Source: Fimbriimonadales bacterium (lineage in GTDB: Bacteria > Armatimonadota > Fimbriimonadia > Fimbriimonadales > GBS-DC). From it: a stretch of DNA of 19,264 nt. Within the stretch, counting starts at the first letter, position 1; each line of letters starts with the position of its first letter. The stretch lies in assembly GCA_025060055.1 (NCBI GenBank), contig JANXCK010000204.1, forward strand, positions 1 through 19,264, written 5' to 3'. Below are positions 1 through 6,116 of this stretch, piece by piece. The translations under genes and the position numbers were made by a program. The notes below the pieces were generated by a model. That model saw only the letters and a list, made by a program, of their open reading frames with translations. It was not told the origin of the DNA and did not search any database.

Positions 1-243
1 TTGGTTTTTGACGAATGACGCCGATTTGCGGGCGTTTGTGCCTCCTCAGTGTCGAACCGTGATCCTGAGCGACTTCGTGTGAGGGAGCGCTATGAAGCCC
101 TGTTAGTGGACTACGCCGACCTGTTGACAGTGCTGTTTGCGTTTGGGCAGTCGAACAGCAACCCTGCGAATGTGAACGGCGATGGCATCGTGGACGACGC
201 GGACTTGCTGGCGGTGTTACTCAACTTTGGCAGCGGGTGTTAG
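1..243 (+). pseudogene. Broken gene remnant with dockerin-like C-terminal tail
   Basis: The reading frame ending at the TAG before position 244 encodes a tail almost identical to the last residues of the two HAF proteins downstream: a DYADLLTVLFAFG helix, a complete calcium loop (NVNGDGIVDDADLL) and the ending LNFGSGC. The first calcium loop expected before DYADLL is missing; ERYEALLV stands in its place. The frame is closed upstream by TGA at 16-18, and its only nearby start is a GTG at 49 without a Shine-Dalgarno. A second frame is open from position 2 to the TGA at 80-82 and reads as a plausible protein end (ADLRAFVPPQCRTVILSDFV). This looks like a dockerin tail joined to, or frameshifted from, another gene. 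A sequencing error or a gene whose body lies left of the window cannot be excluded. Confidence 0.5.
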
Positions 244-333
244 CCTGTAGTTTGCCCTCACCCCCTGTCCCCTCCTGATAAGGGTACACGCTCCAAGTTC
301 AAAATCGCTGGCGATTGCGGATTTCCTGAAAGC

Positions 334-422
334 CCCCCTCCTTGAGGTTCTCCCCGCTCCGCGAGGGGAACCAAGACCAACGCTTGGTTCCCCCTTGCTA
401 AGGGGGAACCTGAAGGAGGGGG
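334..422. repeat. Large compound palindrome with three internal hairpins
   Basis: Outer arms 334-350 (CCCCCTCCTTGAGGTTC) and 406-422 are reverse complements with one mismatch. The DNA between them folds into three smaller stems: TCCCC/GGGGA (351-355 with 365-369), AACCAAG/CTTGGTT (369-375 with 383-389) and a C-run/G-run pair around TTGCTA (390-406). The predicted shape is cloverleaf-like. It lacks a U-tract, so it is not a textbook terminator. It may be an interspersed repeat of REP or MITE type. Confidence 0.65.
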
Positions 423-487
423 TTCGAGAAAAAAATCCTACCTTCTGCCCGCGTGTTGAGGCAAAACGATGTACCCTTACCAGCCTG

Positions 488-516
488 CCCCCTCTCCCAC
501 GCCGTGGGAGAGGGGG
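488..516. repeat. Perfect 13-bp hairpin
   Basis: CCCCCTCTCCCAC at 488-500 pairs perfectly with GTGGGAGAGGGGG at 504-516 across a 3-nt loop (GCC). It is followed by TATTTT, so a terminator role for upstream transcription is possible. Its C-rich composition resembles the other intergenic palindromes of this window. Confidence 0.65.
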
Positions 517-676
517 TATTTTGCTGTCTGCTGCCTCTGCGCGACGTGCCCACTGAACGGCTCAAGCCGCTGTCGCGCCGACCGAGCCGACAGGTGTTTT
601 AGGGCGTCTTGTGGGACGGATTGCCCCCTGAGTTGGGGGGAAGTTTGCTTTGCAGGGGCAGCAATCGGAAGCGGTG

Positions 677-712
677 TATAATACGGGTGTACCGCGCGTT
701 GGTACGAAATCT
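677..712 (+). promoter_or_regulatory. Promoter -10 and conserved initiation element of HAF gene 1
   Basis: TATAAT lies at 677-682. Seven bases later the sequence TACCGCGCGTTGGTACG begins at 690, where transcription should start. The second HAF gene has the same arrangement at 2256-2286. TACC and GGTA can pair, which would place a small stem at the 5' end of the mRNA. No convincing -35 is seen. Confidence 0.55.
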
Positions 713-731
713 GAGCGATGGAGGTCAAGCG

Positions 732-1964
732 ATGCGACGCACACTGAAGCAGTTAGGCGTCAAGGCGATTGTGGCGCTGAGCGTGGGGCTTGGCGCGTGG
801 ACGAGTAGTGAGGCGCAGCATCTGACTTGGCTGGGCACGCTGCCAGGTTTCGTCAGTAGTTCTGCGTCTGGCGTGTCTGCCGATGGGCGCGTGGTGGTCG
901 GAGGGGCATACGACTCCGGCTATCACCCGCGCGCCTTTCGGTGGACAGCAGAGACAGGAATGCAAGACCTCGGCACGCTGGGCGGCTCTAGCAGTCAGGC
1001 GTATGGCGTGTCTGCCGATGGGCGCGTGGTGGTCGGACGGGCATACGACTCCGACTATCACCCGCGCGCCTTTCGGTGGACAGCAGAGACAGGAATGCAA
1101 GACCTCGGCACGCTGGGCGGCGACTGGAGCTGGGGGTATGGCGTGTCTGCGGATGGGCGCGTGGTGGTCGGACGGGCACAAGACGCCAGCGGTTGGGGGC
1201 GCGCCTTTCGGTGGGTTGAGGGGCAAGGAATGCAAAACCTCGGCACGCTGGGCGGCGGCGGAAGCGAAGCGCGTGGCGTGTCTGCGGATGGGCGCGTGGT
1301 GGTCGGAGGGGCATTCGACGCCAACGGTCGCTGGCGCGCCTTTCGGTGGGTTGAGGGGCAAGAGATGCAAGCCCTCGGCACGCTGGGCGGCGGCGGAAGC
1401 GAAGCGCGTGGCGTGTCTGCCGATGGGCGCGTGGTGGTCGGAGCGTCAGGAGACGCCAGCGGTTATGTGCGCGCCTTTCGGTGGGTTGAGGGGCAAGGGA
1501 TGCAAAACCTCGGCACGCTGGGCGGCGACTGGAGCATAGCGTCTGGCGTGTCTGCGGATGGGCGCGTGGTGGTCGGAGCGTCAGGAGACGCCAGCGGTTA
1601 TGTGCGCGCCTTTCGGTGGGTTGAGGGGCAAGGGATGCAAAACCTCACCCAAGTGTTCGCCGCCTTGCTGACAGGCGGTTCATTCCTTTTGCACGCCTCC
1701 GCCATCTCGCCCGACGGGCGCTACATCGTGGGTGATGGCTACAACGCGGCGACGGGGCGAGCTGAGGCCTTCCTGCTGGACACGTGGCGCACGGGCGACA
1801 CCAACGGCGACGGCTGCATCAACACCACCGACCTGCTGCGCGTGCTGTTTGCGCTTGGCACGCGGGGCACGCCGCCTACCTACCACGAGGACATCAACAG
1901 GGACGGGATTGTGAACAACGCCGACCTGCTGGTGGTGCTGCTCAACTTTGGCAGCGGGTGTTAG
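732..1964 (+). CDS. Secreted HAF-repeat protein with dockerin-like C-terminus
   Basis: The 410-aa product has a signal peptide (about residues 1-29, ending SSEAQ) and is probably exported. Six copies of a 45-residue HAF-family repeat follow (core AFRWxxxxGMQxLGTLGG then GVSADGRVVVG), plus a divergent seventh (AISPDGRYIVG). Seven such units suggest a beta-propeller; this is inference. The C-terminal 56 residues (355-410) hold two calcium-type loops, DTNGDGCINTTDL and DINRDGIVNNADL, as in dockerins, and end LNFGSGC. The start at 732 is chosen for its GGAGG seven bases upstream and the signal peptide; the open frame extends further upstream without support. HAF proteins have no known enzymatic role. 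The gene is a paralogue of the one at 2314 and is probably monocistronic, followed by a strong hairpin. Confidence 0.85.
   Translation: MRRTLKQLGVKAIVALSVGLGAWTSSEAQHLTWLGTLPGFVSSSASGVSADGRVVVGGAYDSGYHPRAFRWTAETGMQDLGTLGGSSSQAYGVSADGRVVVGRAYDSDYHPRAFRWTAETGMQDLGTLGGDWSWGYGVSADGRVVVGRAQDASGWGRAFRWVEGQGMQNLGTLGGGGSEARGVSADGRVVVGGAFDANGRWRAFRWVEGQEMQALGTLGGGGSEARGVSADGRVVVGASGDASGYVRAFRWVEGQGMQNLGTLGGDWSIASGVSADGRVVVGASGDASGYVRAFRWVEGQGMQNLTQVFAALLTGGSFLLHASAISPDGRYIVGDGYNAATGRAEAFLLDTWRTGDTNGDGCINTTDLLRVLFALGTRGTPPTYHEDINRDGIVNNADLLVVLLNFGSGC
870..1679 (+). repeat. Six in-frame 135-bp tandem repeats in HAF gene 1
   Basis: The string GCGCCTTTCGGTGG recurs at 931, 1066, 1201, 1336, 1471 and 1606, an exact 135-bp period (45 codons). 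Units 1 and 2 (from 870 and 1005) differ at two positions over 117 bp. Units 5 and 6 (from 1410 and 1545) differ at one position over 102 bp. The middle units are more divergent. The last unit departs after AACCTC at 1646. Confidence 0.9.
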
Positions 1965-1968
1965 GGGA

Positions 1969-1995
1969 TAGGGGCGCGTTGGGGACGCGCCCCTA
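1969..1995. terminator. Strong hairpin directly after HAF gene 1
   Basis: TAGGGGCGCGT at 1969-1979 pairs perfectly with ACGCGCCCCTA at 1985-1995 across a 5-nt loop, starting 4 nt after the stop codon. No U-tract follows. It could end transcription or be a dispersed palindromic repeat. Confidence 0.5.
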
Positions 1996-2255
1996 CGTGG
2001 CTATGCCCGCAACAAGTGTCGTGCTTGTGCCTGCATAAAGCAGGCATTTGTCATCATGGAGGAGTTTCACCACACTTTGCGTAGAGTTGCCTGCGCGTTG
2101 TGAGAACTCCGTGCGCAACACGAGGAGTCCAGTTGGACAAGCAGCGAAAAAATAGGTCATAGTTAGGGTTATGCCGTGAAGCGACGCGCAACAGGCAAGC
2201 ATCGGCTCCAGTCGAGCGTGCAGGAACTTCTTTCCAGTGCGGCTGGAGAGATAGG
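1996..2255. other. Intergenic stretch without a recognisable gene
   Basis: Together with the hairpin before it, this separates the two HAF genes. It contains a perfect 7-bp hairpin TGCCTGC/GCAGGCA (2028-2034 and 2040-2046, loop ATAAA) followed by TTT. Open frames here are short or are shadows of the HAF2 repeats. I see nothing else I can support. Confidence 0.5.
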
Positions 2256-2290
2256 TAAAATGCTTGCATACCGCGCGTAGTGGTACGCGC
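2256..2290 (+). promoter_or_regulatory. Promoter -10 and conserved initiation element of HAF gene 2
   Basis: TAAAAT at 2256-2261, preceded by GG, is followed seven bases later by TACCGCGCGTAGTGGTACGC starting at 2269. Spacing and element match the HAF1 promoter. Here GCGCGTA and TACGCGC form a perfect 7-bp stem around GTGG, so the transcript would begin in or at a hairpin. Confidence 0.55.
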
Positions 2291-2313
2291 CCGTTTAGTG
2301 GAAGGAGGCTTAG

Positions 2314-3528
2314 ATGATGCGCAAACACACATTCGGGCACTGGGCGTGTCGGCTGGTGGCAGCGATAGGCGCAGGACTGAGCGTGTCGGCGAACAGCGAA
2401 GCGCAAAGTCTGAGATGGTTTGGAGTGATGCCAGGCGCAGATTACAGCAGAGCATATGGTGTGTCAGCGGACGGCAGCGTGGTAGTCGGCGCTTTCGAGA
2501 CTTACGACACTGCCAGTCGTGCCTTTCGGTGGACGGTGAATGGCGGTGTGCAAGATTTAGGCGCACTGGGCGGCTCCTCAAGCGCGGCATACGGAGTGTC
2601 TGCAGACGGCTCGGTGATAGTCGGCTGGGCGAGCATACCCAGCGGTTTCTGGCGTGCCTTTCGATGGGAGAACGGCGTGATGAAAGATCTGGGCACGCTG
2701 GGCGGTTACACAAGTGAAGCATACGGAGTGTCTGCAGACGGCTCGGTGATAGTGGGTTATGCAGACAAGCGCGAATTTCAGCGGCAAGCTTTTCGCTGGA
2801 CAACGAGTGGCGGAATGCGAAACTTGGGCACGCTGGGCGGCTACTGGGGCGAAGCATTCGGCGTGTCCGCGGACGGCTCGGTAGTGGTCGGACGGGCGCA
2901 TGATATCAGGGGTGTATATCACGCCTTTCGGTGGACGGCGGCGGGCGGAATGCAAGCCCTAAGCGAATCCGAGAGTGAAGCGTACGGGGTGTCCGCAGAC
3001 GGCTCTGTAGTGGTCGGTGCGGTACAGTTTGCTGGCTACGGGTTTCGCGCCTTTCGGTGGACAGCGCAAACAGGCATCCAGAACTTGACGAGCGACGTCG
3101 GCAGTTCTGCGTTTGGCGTGTCGGCGGACGGCTCAATTGTGGTCGGACGGTTGAGTATCGGTATGTACCGCGCTTTTCGTTGGACCGAAGCGCGAGGAAT
3201 CGAAGACCTCAACATCACCTACGCCAGCCTGCTTCGCAACGACGCGGAGCTTCGGGAAGCTCGGGCTGTTTCGCTGGACGGACGCTACATCGTGGGGATG
3301 GGCTACAATCCGAGCAGCCGACTCCAAGAGGCGTTTTTGCTGGACACATGGCGCGCAGGTGACACGAACGGCGACGGGTGTGTCAACGACGCGGACTTAC
3401 TGCGCGTGCTATTCGCGCTCGGCACGCGTGGCACGGGCTACACACGCCACGAAGACATCAACAAGGACGGCATCGTAGGGAATGCTGACTTGCTGGCAGT
3501 GCTGTTTCAGTTGGGGCAAGGGTGTTAG
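2314..3528 (+). CDS. Secreted HAF-repeat protein with dockerin-like C-terminus (paralogue)
   Basis: The 404-aa product has a signal peptide (MMRKHTFGHW... ending ANSEAQ) and six HAF-type repeats of 42-45 residues with core GVSADGSVVVG and AFRW. A divergent seventh unit (AVSLDGRYIVG) follows, suggesting a propeller-like exported domain. Residues 349-404 carry two calcium loops, DTNGDGCVNDADL and DINKDGIVGNADL, and the protein ends FQLGQGC. AAGGAGG at 2302-2308 supports ATG 2314 or the adjacent ATG 2317. Unlike HAF gene 1, its repeats vary in length and are diverged at DNA level, so the two paralogues have different repeat histories. The tail is that of a dockerin, but no cohesin or scaffoldin gene is in view, so its partner is unknown. 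Confidence 0.85.
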   Translation: MMRKHTFGHWACRLVAAIGAGLSVSANSEAQSLRWFGVMPGADYSRAYGVSADGSVVVGAFETYDTASRAFRWTVNGGVQDLGALGGSSSAAYGVSADGSVIVGWASIPSGFWRAFRWENGVMKDLGTLGGYTSEAYGVSADGSVIVGYADKREFQRQAFRWTTSGGMRNLGTLGGYWGEAFGVSADGSVVVGRAHDIRGVYHAFRWTAAGGMQALSESESEAYGVSADGSVVVGAVQFAGYGFRAFRWTAQTGIQNLTSDVGSSAFGVSADGSIVVGRLSIGMYRAFRWTEARGIEDLNITYASLLRNDAELREARAVSLDGRYIVGMGYNPSSRLQEAFLLDTWRAGDTNGDGCVNDADLLRVLFALGTRGTGYTRHEDINKDGIVGNADLLAVLFQLGQGC

Positions 3529-3851
3529 TGCGTAGGAAGCACACATGTACCCTCACCCCCGCCCCTTTCCCGCGCAAGCAGGAGAGGGGCGTCTTGTTCT
3601 TCCTCTCCGACGCTGTAGGAAAGAAGGAAAACGGGCAAGGGCTCCAACCTTGTCCTTACCTCCCCCAAGCAGGGGAACGGAATGTGTGCGCAATACGGAG
3701 ATTTTGATAAACGTGCAATAGCTGAGTTCAAGATGAGTAATACCAATCGGGGTTTCAAATAGCGCAGTCGTCGGCGCGGACGCCGACGCTACATTTACTG
3801 CAGGCCACGTTTGAGCGTCCTTTCTTGAGGTACCACCTTCCCAACACGCTC
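3529..3851. other. Gene-free stretch with three palindromic elements
   Basis: No gene is supported between HAF gene 2 and the convergent oxidoreductase gene. It contains a 10-bp stem with one mismatch, 3561-3570 with 3581-3590 around CGCGCAAGCA. A related CCCC-AAGCA-GGGG motif lies near 3663-3675. A perfect 8-bp stem is listed separately. Confidence 0.55.
3769..3788. repeat. Perfect 8-bp palindrome
   Basis: CGTCGGCG (3769-3776) and CGCCGACG (3781-3788) are perfect reverse complements around CGGA, and CTAC follows. It may belong to a dispersed intergenic repeat family. It could also act as a bidirectional terminator between the convergent genes, though no U-tract is present. Confidence 0.45.
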
Positions 3852-4523
3852 TCACGGCACGATAATCAGCCCGCTGGACGATGCCCCGCGCAACACCTGT
3901 TGCACGAACATCGGCTCAGGCAGTGCGCCCTCGAAGCTATGGCGGTCGTTGATGACGACCTTGGGCACCGCCATCACGCCGTACTGGTTCGCCAGTTCGG
4001 GGAACTCCTCGCTGCTGATGCCCTCTGCCGTTATCCAATCGCTTGCCATCGCCAGCTTGTGCGCAGTGCGCACCGCAGCAGGGCAGTAGGGGCAGCCGTA
4101 GGTCACGAACACCCGAATATGCACAGGGTTGCGCAGATTCGCCAGCATCAGACGACTGTCGGGCGACAATCCCGGATCGCCCTTGCCCACATCCTCAATC
4201 GCGCCCACCAGCGAGGCGAACTCGAACCCCGCAGGAACCCCCAAATAGCGTATGCCGTAATCTTTTTGCTCGGAGCGCACCACAATCGCAGGCGCGAGCG
4301 TGATGTTGTATTCGCGTGCGACAGCAGGCTCCGCTTCGAGATGATGCTGTTCCAGCACAATCGTGCCGCCACTCAAGCTCACCAGCTCTTGCGCTATCTG
4401 CGATACAAGCTCGCTGGTCTCAGGTTGCTCGTTTGTGGTGAACACGACCAGCTTCACCGTATGCGGCAGTGTGCTGAACCGCTGCTGCAAACTCTGCCGA
4501 TCTTTCTCTTGGATGATAGCCAT
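3852..4523 (-). CDS. Glutaredoxin-like protein disulfide oxidoreductase, N-terminal CxxC lost
   Basis: The 223-aa protein has the size and two-thioredoxin-fold layout of the protein disulfide oxidoreductases of thermophiles, cytoplasmic dithiol-disulfide exchange enzymes. The C-terminal half is typical: VHIRVFVTYGCPYCP with CxxC at residues 144-147, the cis-proline region AVPKVV at about 187, and the HSFEGALPEP ending. The N-terminal half keeps the fold signature (KLVVFT, AREYNI, APAIVV, DYGIRYLGVPAGFEF). Where a CxxC is expected after VVFT it reads TNEQPET with no cysteine, so only one redox centre remains. The start is supported by GGAGGTAGGA upstream. A divergent promoter region (TACTCT on this strand at 4560-4555) is shared with the next gene. 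Confidence 0.85.
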   Translation of the reverse strand: MAIIQEKDRQSLQQRFSTLPHTVKLVVFTTNEQPETSELVSQIAQELVSLSGGTIVLEQHHLEAEPAVAREYNITLAPAIVVRSEQKDYGIRYLGVPAGFEFASLVGAIEDVGKGDPGLSPDSRLMLANLRNPVHIRVFVTYGCPYCPAAVRTAHKLAMASDWITAEGISSEEFPELANQYGVMAVPKVVINDRHSFEGALPEPMFVQQVLRGASSSGLIIVP

Positions 4524-4554
4524 TCGCTCCTACCTCCGCAGTGTCCGTAGGGTT

Positions 4555-4560
4555 AGAGTA
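4555..4560 (-). promoter_or_regulatory. Putative -10 of the oxidoreductase gene
   Basis: Read on the minus strand this is GG-TACTCT, matching the window's GG-TAnnnT pattern. It lies about 31 nt before the start codon, leaving room for the GGAGG ribosome site. TTGTGA about 19 nt further upstream is a weak -35 candidate. Confidence 0.4.
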
Positions 4561-4595
4561 CCTTAATCGCTGCCTCGATTCACAACCCGCTGGGG

Positions 4596-4601
4596 TATAC
4601 T
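4596..4601 (+). promoter_or_regulatory. Putative -10 of the 4619-7541 cluster
   Basis: GGGG-TATACT ends 8 nt before a GTG at 4610 and 17 nt before the ATG at 4619. Initiation would fall at or next to the GTG, so the mRNA is leaderless or nearly so. AGGGTGA before the ATG is a possible weak ribosome site. Confidence 0.5.
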
Positions 4602-4618
4602 TCCGCAGGGTGAACACG

Positions 4619-5356
4619 ATGCGACATTTTCGTTTCTATGCGCTGATGATAGGGGTAGTTAGCCTCTGGACGCTGCAGCCGATGGCGCAGCAAGCGAAAC
4701 CGCAGAATGCTCAACAACTGCTGGAGCGCGCCGCGCAAGCGATGGGGACTGCCCAGTACGCCAAGTTTCGAACCGTGCAGGTAGTCGGCACTGTGCAGTA
4801 CCCGCAGCAGGGGATGCAAGCACGGATAGAAATATTCTACAAAGCGCCGAATAAAACCTTGTCTAAGATAAATCTGCAGGGGGTGGGTGAAATCCTGCAA
4901 GGGTTCGATGGCAAGGTCGGCTGGGAGAAGAACCCGCTCACAGGGCTGCGCGAACTGCAGGGCGCCGAGTTAGCGCAGTTGCGCCTCAGCGCGGAAGCAG
5001 GTGCTTCCAACGACATCCGCAAAATCCTGCGCAACCCCAAGCTGGAGGCAAAACAAGAAAAGGTCGGCGGTCGCAGCGCATACGTCATCACCGCGCGAAC
5101 GCCGTGGGGTGCACCTATCAAAGTGTATCTCGATAGCCAGCGGTATCTTCTGTTGCGCACAGATATGGAAGCCGCAGTCCCACAGGGGAAGTTGAATCTA
5201 ACGAGTTTCTACGAGGACTACCGCAAGGTGGATGGTGTGATGTATCCGTTTCGGATTCGCCAGTCCACAGCGGGGATCGAAGCCGTGCTGAAGGTCGAGC
5301 GCGTGCGGCACAATGCACCCATCAGCGACGCCATCTTCCGCAAGCCTAAGAATTGA
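4619..5356 (+). CDS. Secreted LolA-like (outer-membrane lipoprotein-sorting type) protein
   Basis: The roughly 245-aa protein starts with a signal peptide (MRHFRFYALMIGVVSLW... ending PMAQ). The mature part resembles the LolA/LolB-like beta-sheet family: AQQLLERAAQAMG near the N-terminus, then strands such as IEIFYKAPNKTLSKI, GFDGKVGWEKNP, SAYVITARTPWG and IKVYLDSQRYLLLR. It closes with YEDYRKVDGVMYPFRIR, typical of proteins annotated as outer membrane lipoprotein-sorting proteins. It may bind a lipid or lipoprotein in the envelope; specificity is not visible. ATG 4619 is chosen for the signal peptide; an in-frame GTG at 4610 is a credible leaderless alternative. It is followed after 1 nt by the ABC ATPase gene, so the genes are probably co-transcribed. 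Confidence 0.7.
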   Translation: MRHFRFYALMIGVVSLWTLQPMAQQAKPQNAQQLLERAAQAMGTAQYAKFRTVQVVGTVQYPQQGMQARIEIFYKAPNKTLSKINLQGVGEILQGFDGKVGWEKNPLTGLRELQGAELAQLRLSAEAGASNDIRKILRNPKLEAKQEKVGGRSAYVITARTPWGAPIKVYLDSQRYLLLRTDMEAAVPQGKLNLTSFYEDYRKVDGVMYPFRIRQSTAGIEAVLKVERVRHNAPISDAIFRKPKN

Positions 5357-5357
5357 G

Positions 5358-6113
5358 ATGCTGATTGTCGAGAGCTTGGTCAAGTCGTTCAAGGGCTTTC
5401 GTGCGGTGGACGGGGTGAGTTTTCGGGTGGAGCCTGGCGAAATCGTGGGGCTGCTGGGTCCCAACGGCGCGGGTAAGACCACCACGCTGCGCTGCATCAC
5501 GGGCATCCTCAAGCCCGATTCGGGGCGCATCCAGATTGGCGAGTACGACCTCGCCACGCAGGAGCAGCAAGCGAAACGCCTGCTGGCGTTCATCCCCGAA
5601 CTGCCGAACCCCTACGAACTGCTGACCGTGCGCGAGCATATGAAGCTCGTTGCGATGTGTTATGACACGCTGCCGTTATACGAGCAGCGTGCTGATGAGC
5701 TACTGCAACGCTATGAACTCGCTGACAAGGCGAACACGCTGGCGGGCGCGCTCTCCAAGGGCATGAAGCAGAAACTCGCCGTCGTGTGCGCGCTGGTGCA
5801 CGACGCAAAGGTGTTTTTATGCGACGAGCCGCTGATGGGCATCGACCCGCGAGGGCAGTATGTGTTCAAAGCGGAGCTGCAACGCCTGCGCGATGAGGGC
5901 TGCGCTATCTTAGTCAGCACGCACCAGTTGGACACCGCTGAACGGCTCTGCGACCGCGTGATTATTATGCACAAAGGGCGACTGCTGGCGGAAGGCACGC
6001 TGCACGAACTCCAGCAGCGCGCTCAAATGGAGGGTAGCACGCTCGAGGAAGTATTCCTGCACCTGACGGAAGAGTCGGAGCAGCAGGCAAGCGCGGAGCC
6101 TGTGCCGTCATAG
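5358..6113 (+). CDS. ABC transporter ATP-binding protein (ABC-2 type)
   Basis: The 251-aa nucleotide-binding subunit would sit on the cytoplasmic face and power a membrane transporter. Visible motifs: Walker A GPNGAGKTT (34-42), signature LSKGM (132-136, in place of LSGGQ as often seen in ABC-2 exporters), Walker B VFLCDEP with D156-E157, a D-loop GID and the switch histidine H189 in STHQLD. ATG 5358 is chosen because homology begins there and it lies 1 nt after the previous stop; the frame extends upstream inside the LolA-like gene. No permease is encoded next to it: the following gene is a decarboxylase. The partner membrane protein must lie elsewhere, or the ATPase has another role. Confidence 0.9.
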   Translation: MLIVESLVKSFKGFRAVDGVSFRVEPGEIVGLLGPNGAGKTTTLRCITGILKPDSGRIQIGEYDLATQEQQAKRLLAFIPELPNPYELLTVREHMKLVAMCYDTLPLYEQRADELLQRYELADKANTLAGALSKGMKQKLAVVCALVHDAKVFLCDEPLMGIDPRGQYVFKAELQRLRDEGCAILVSTHQLDTAERLCDRVIIMHKGRLLAEGTLHELQQRAQMEGSTLEEVFLHLTEESEQQASAEPVPS

Positions 6114-6116
6114 CCG

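Larger units (their letters stand above)
244..660. other. Gene-free intergenic stretch rich in palindromes
   Basis: I see no credible gene here: small open frames lack a ribosome site and overlap strong palindromes. It holds a C-rich/G-rich repeat family. Related wording (CCCTCACCCCC or TACCCTTACC followed by C-rich pyrimidine runs) occurs near 254, 472 and 3548. Two individual structures are listed separately. The end of the stretch leads into the promoter of the first HAF gene. Confidence 0.6.

Noticed and set aside
406..430. GGTTCGAG near a palindrome, considered as a tRNA T-arm
   Set aside because: No acceptor stem, anticodon arm or CCA-end geometry around it; the bases belong to the compound palindrome.
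753..1370. Long open frame (205 aa) on the minus strand opposite HAF gene 1
   Set aside because: Antisense shadow of the same repeats, with Arg/Pro/Ser-rich low-complexity translation.
883..1539. Long open frame (218 aa) on the plus strand within HAF gene 1
   Set aside because: It is the alternative frame of the 135-bp repeat array. The array lacks stops in several frames because the unit length is a multiple of three; there is no ribosome site and no family likeness.
870..1679. Regular repeats considered as a CRISPR array
   Set aside because: The period is 135 bp, the units are coding and in frame, and there are no unique spacers between short repeats.
2056..2103. Short plus-strand frame beginning MEEFHHTLRR
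   Set aside because: Only 15 codons, with no ribosome site or family likeness.
2054..2857. 267-aa open frame on the minus strand opposite HAF gene 2 and its leader
   Set aside because: Antisense shadow of repeat codons with biased composition and no motif or start signal.
3825..4550. 241-aa plus-strand open frame across the oxidoreductase gene
   Set aside because: His/Arg-rich antisense of a clear CPYC protein; no ribosome site.
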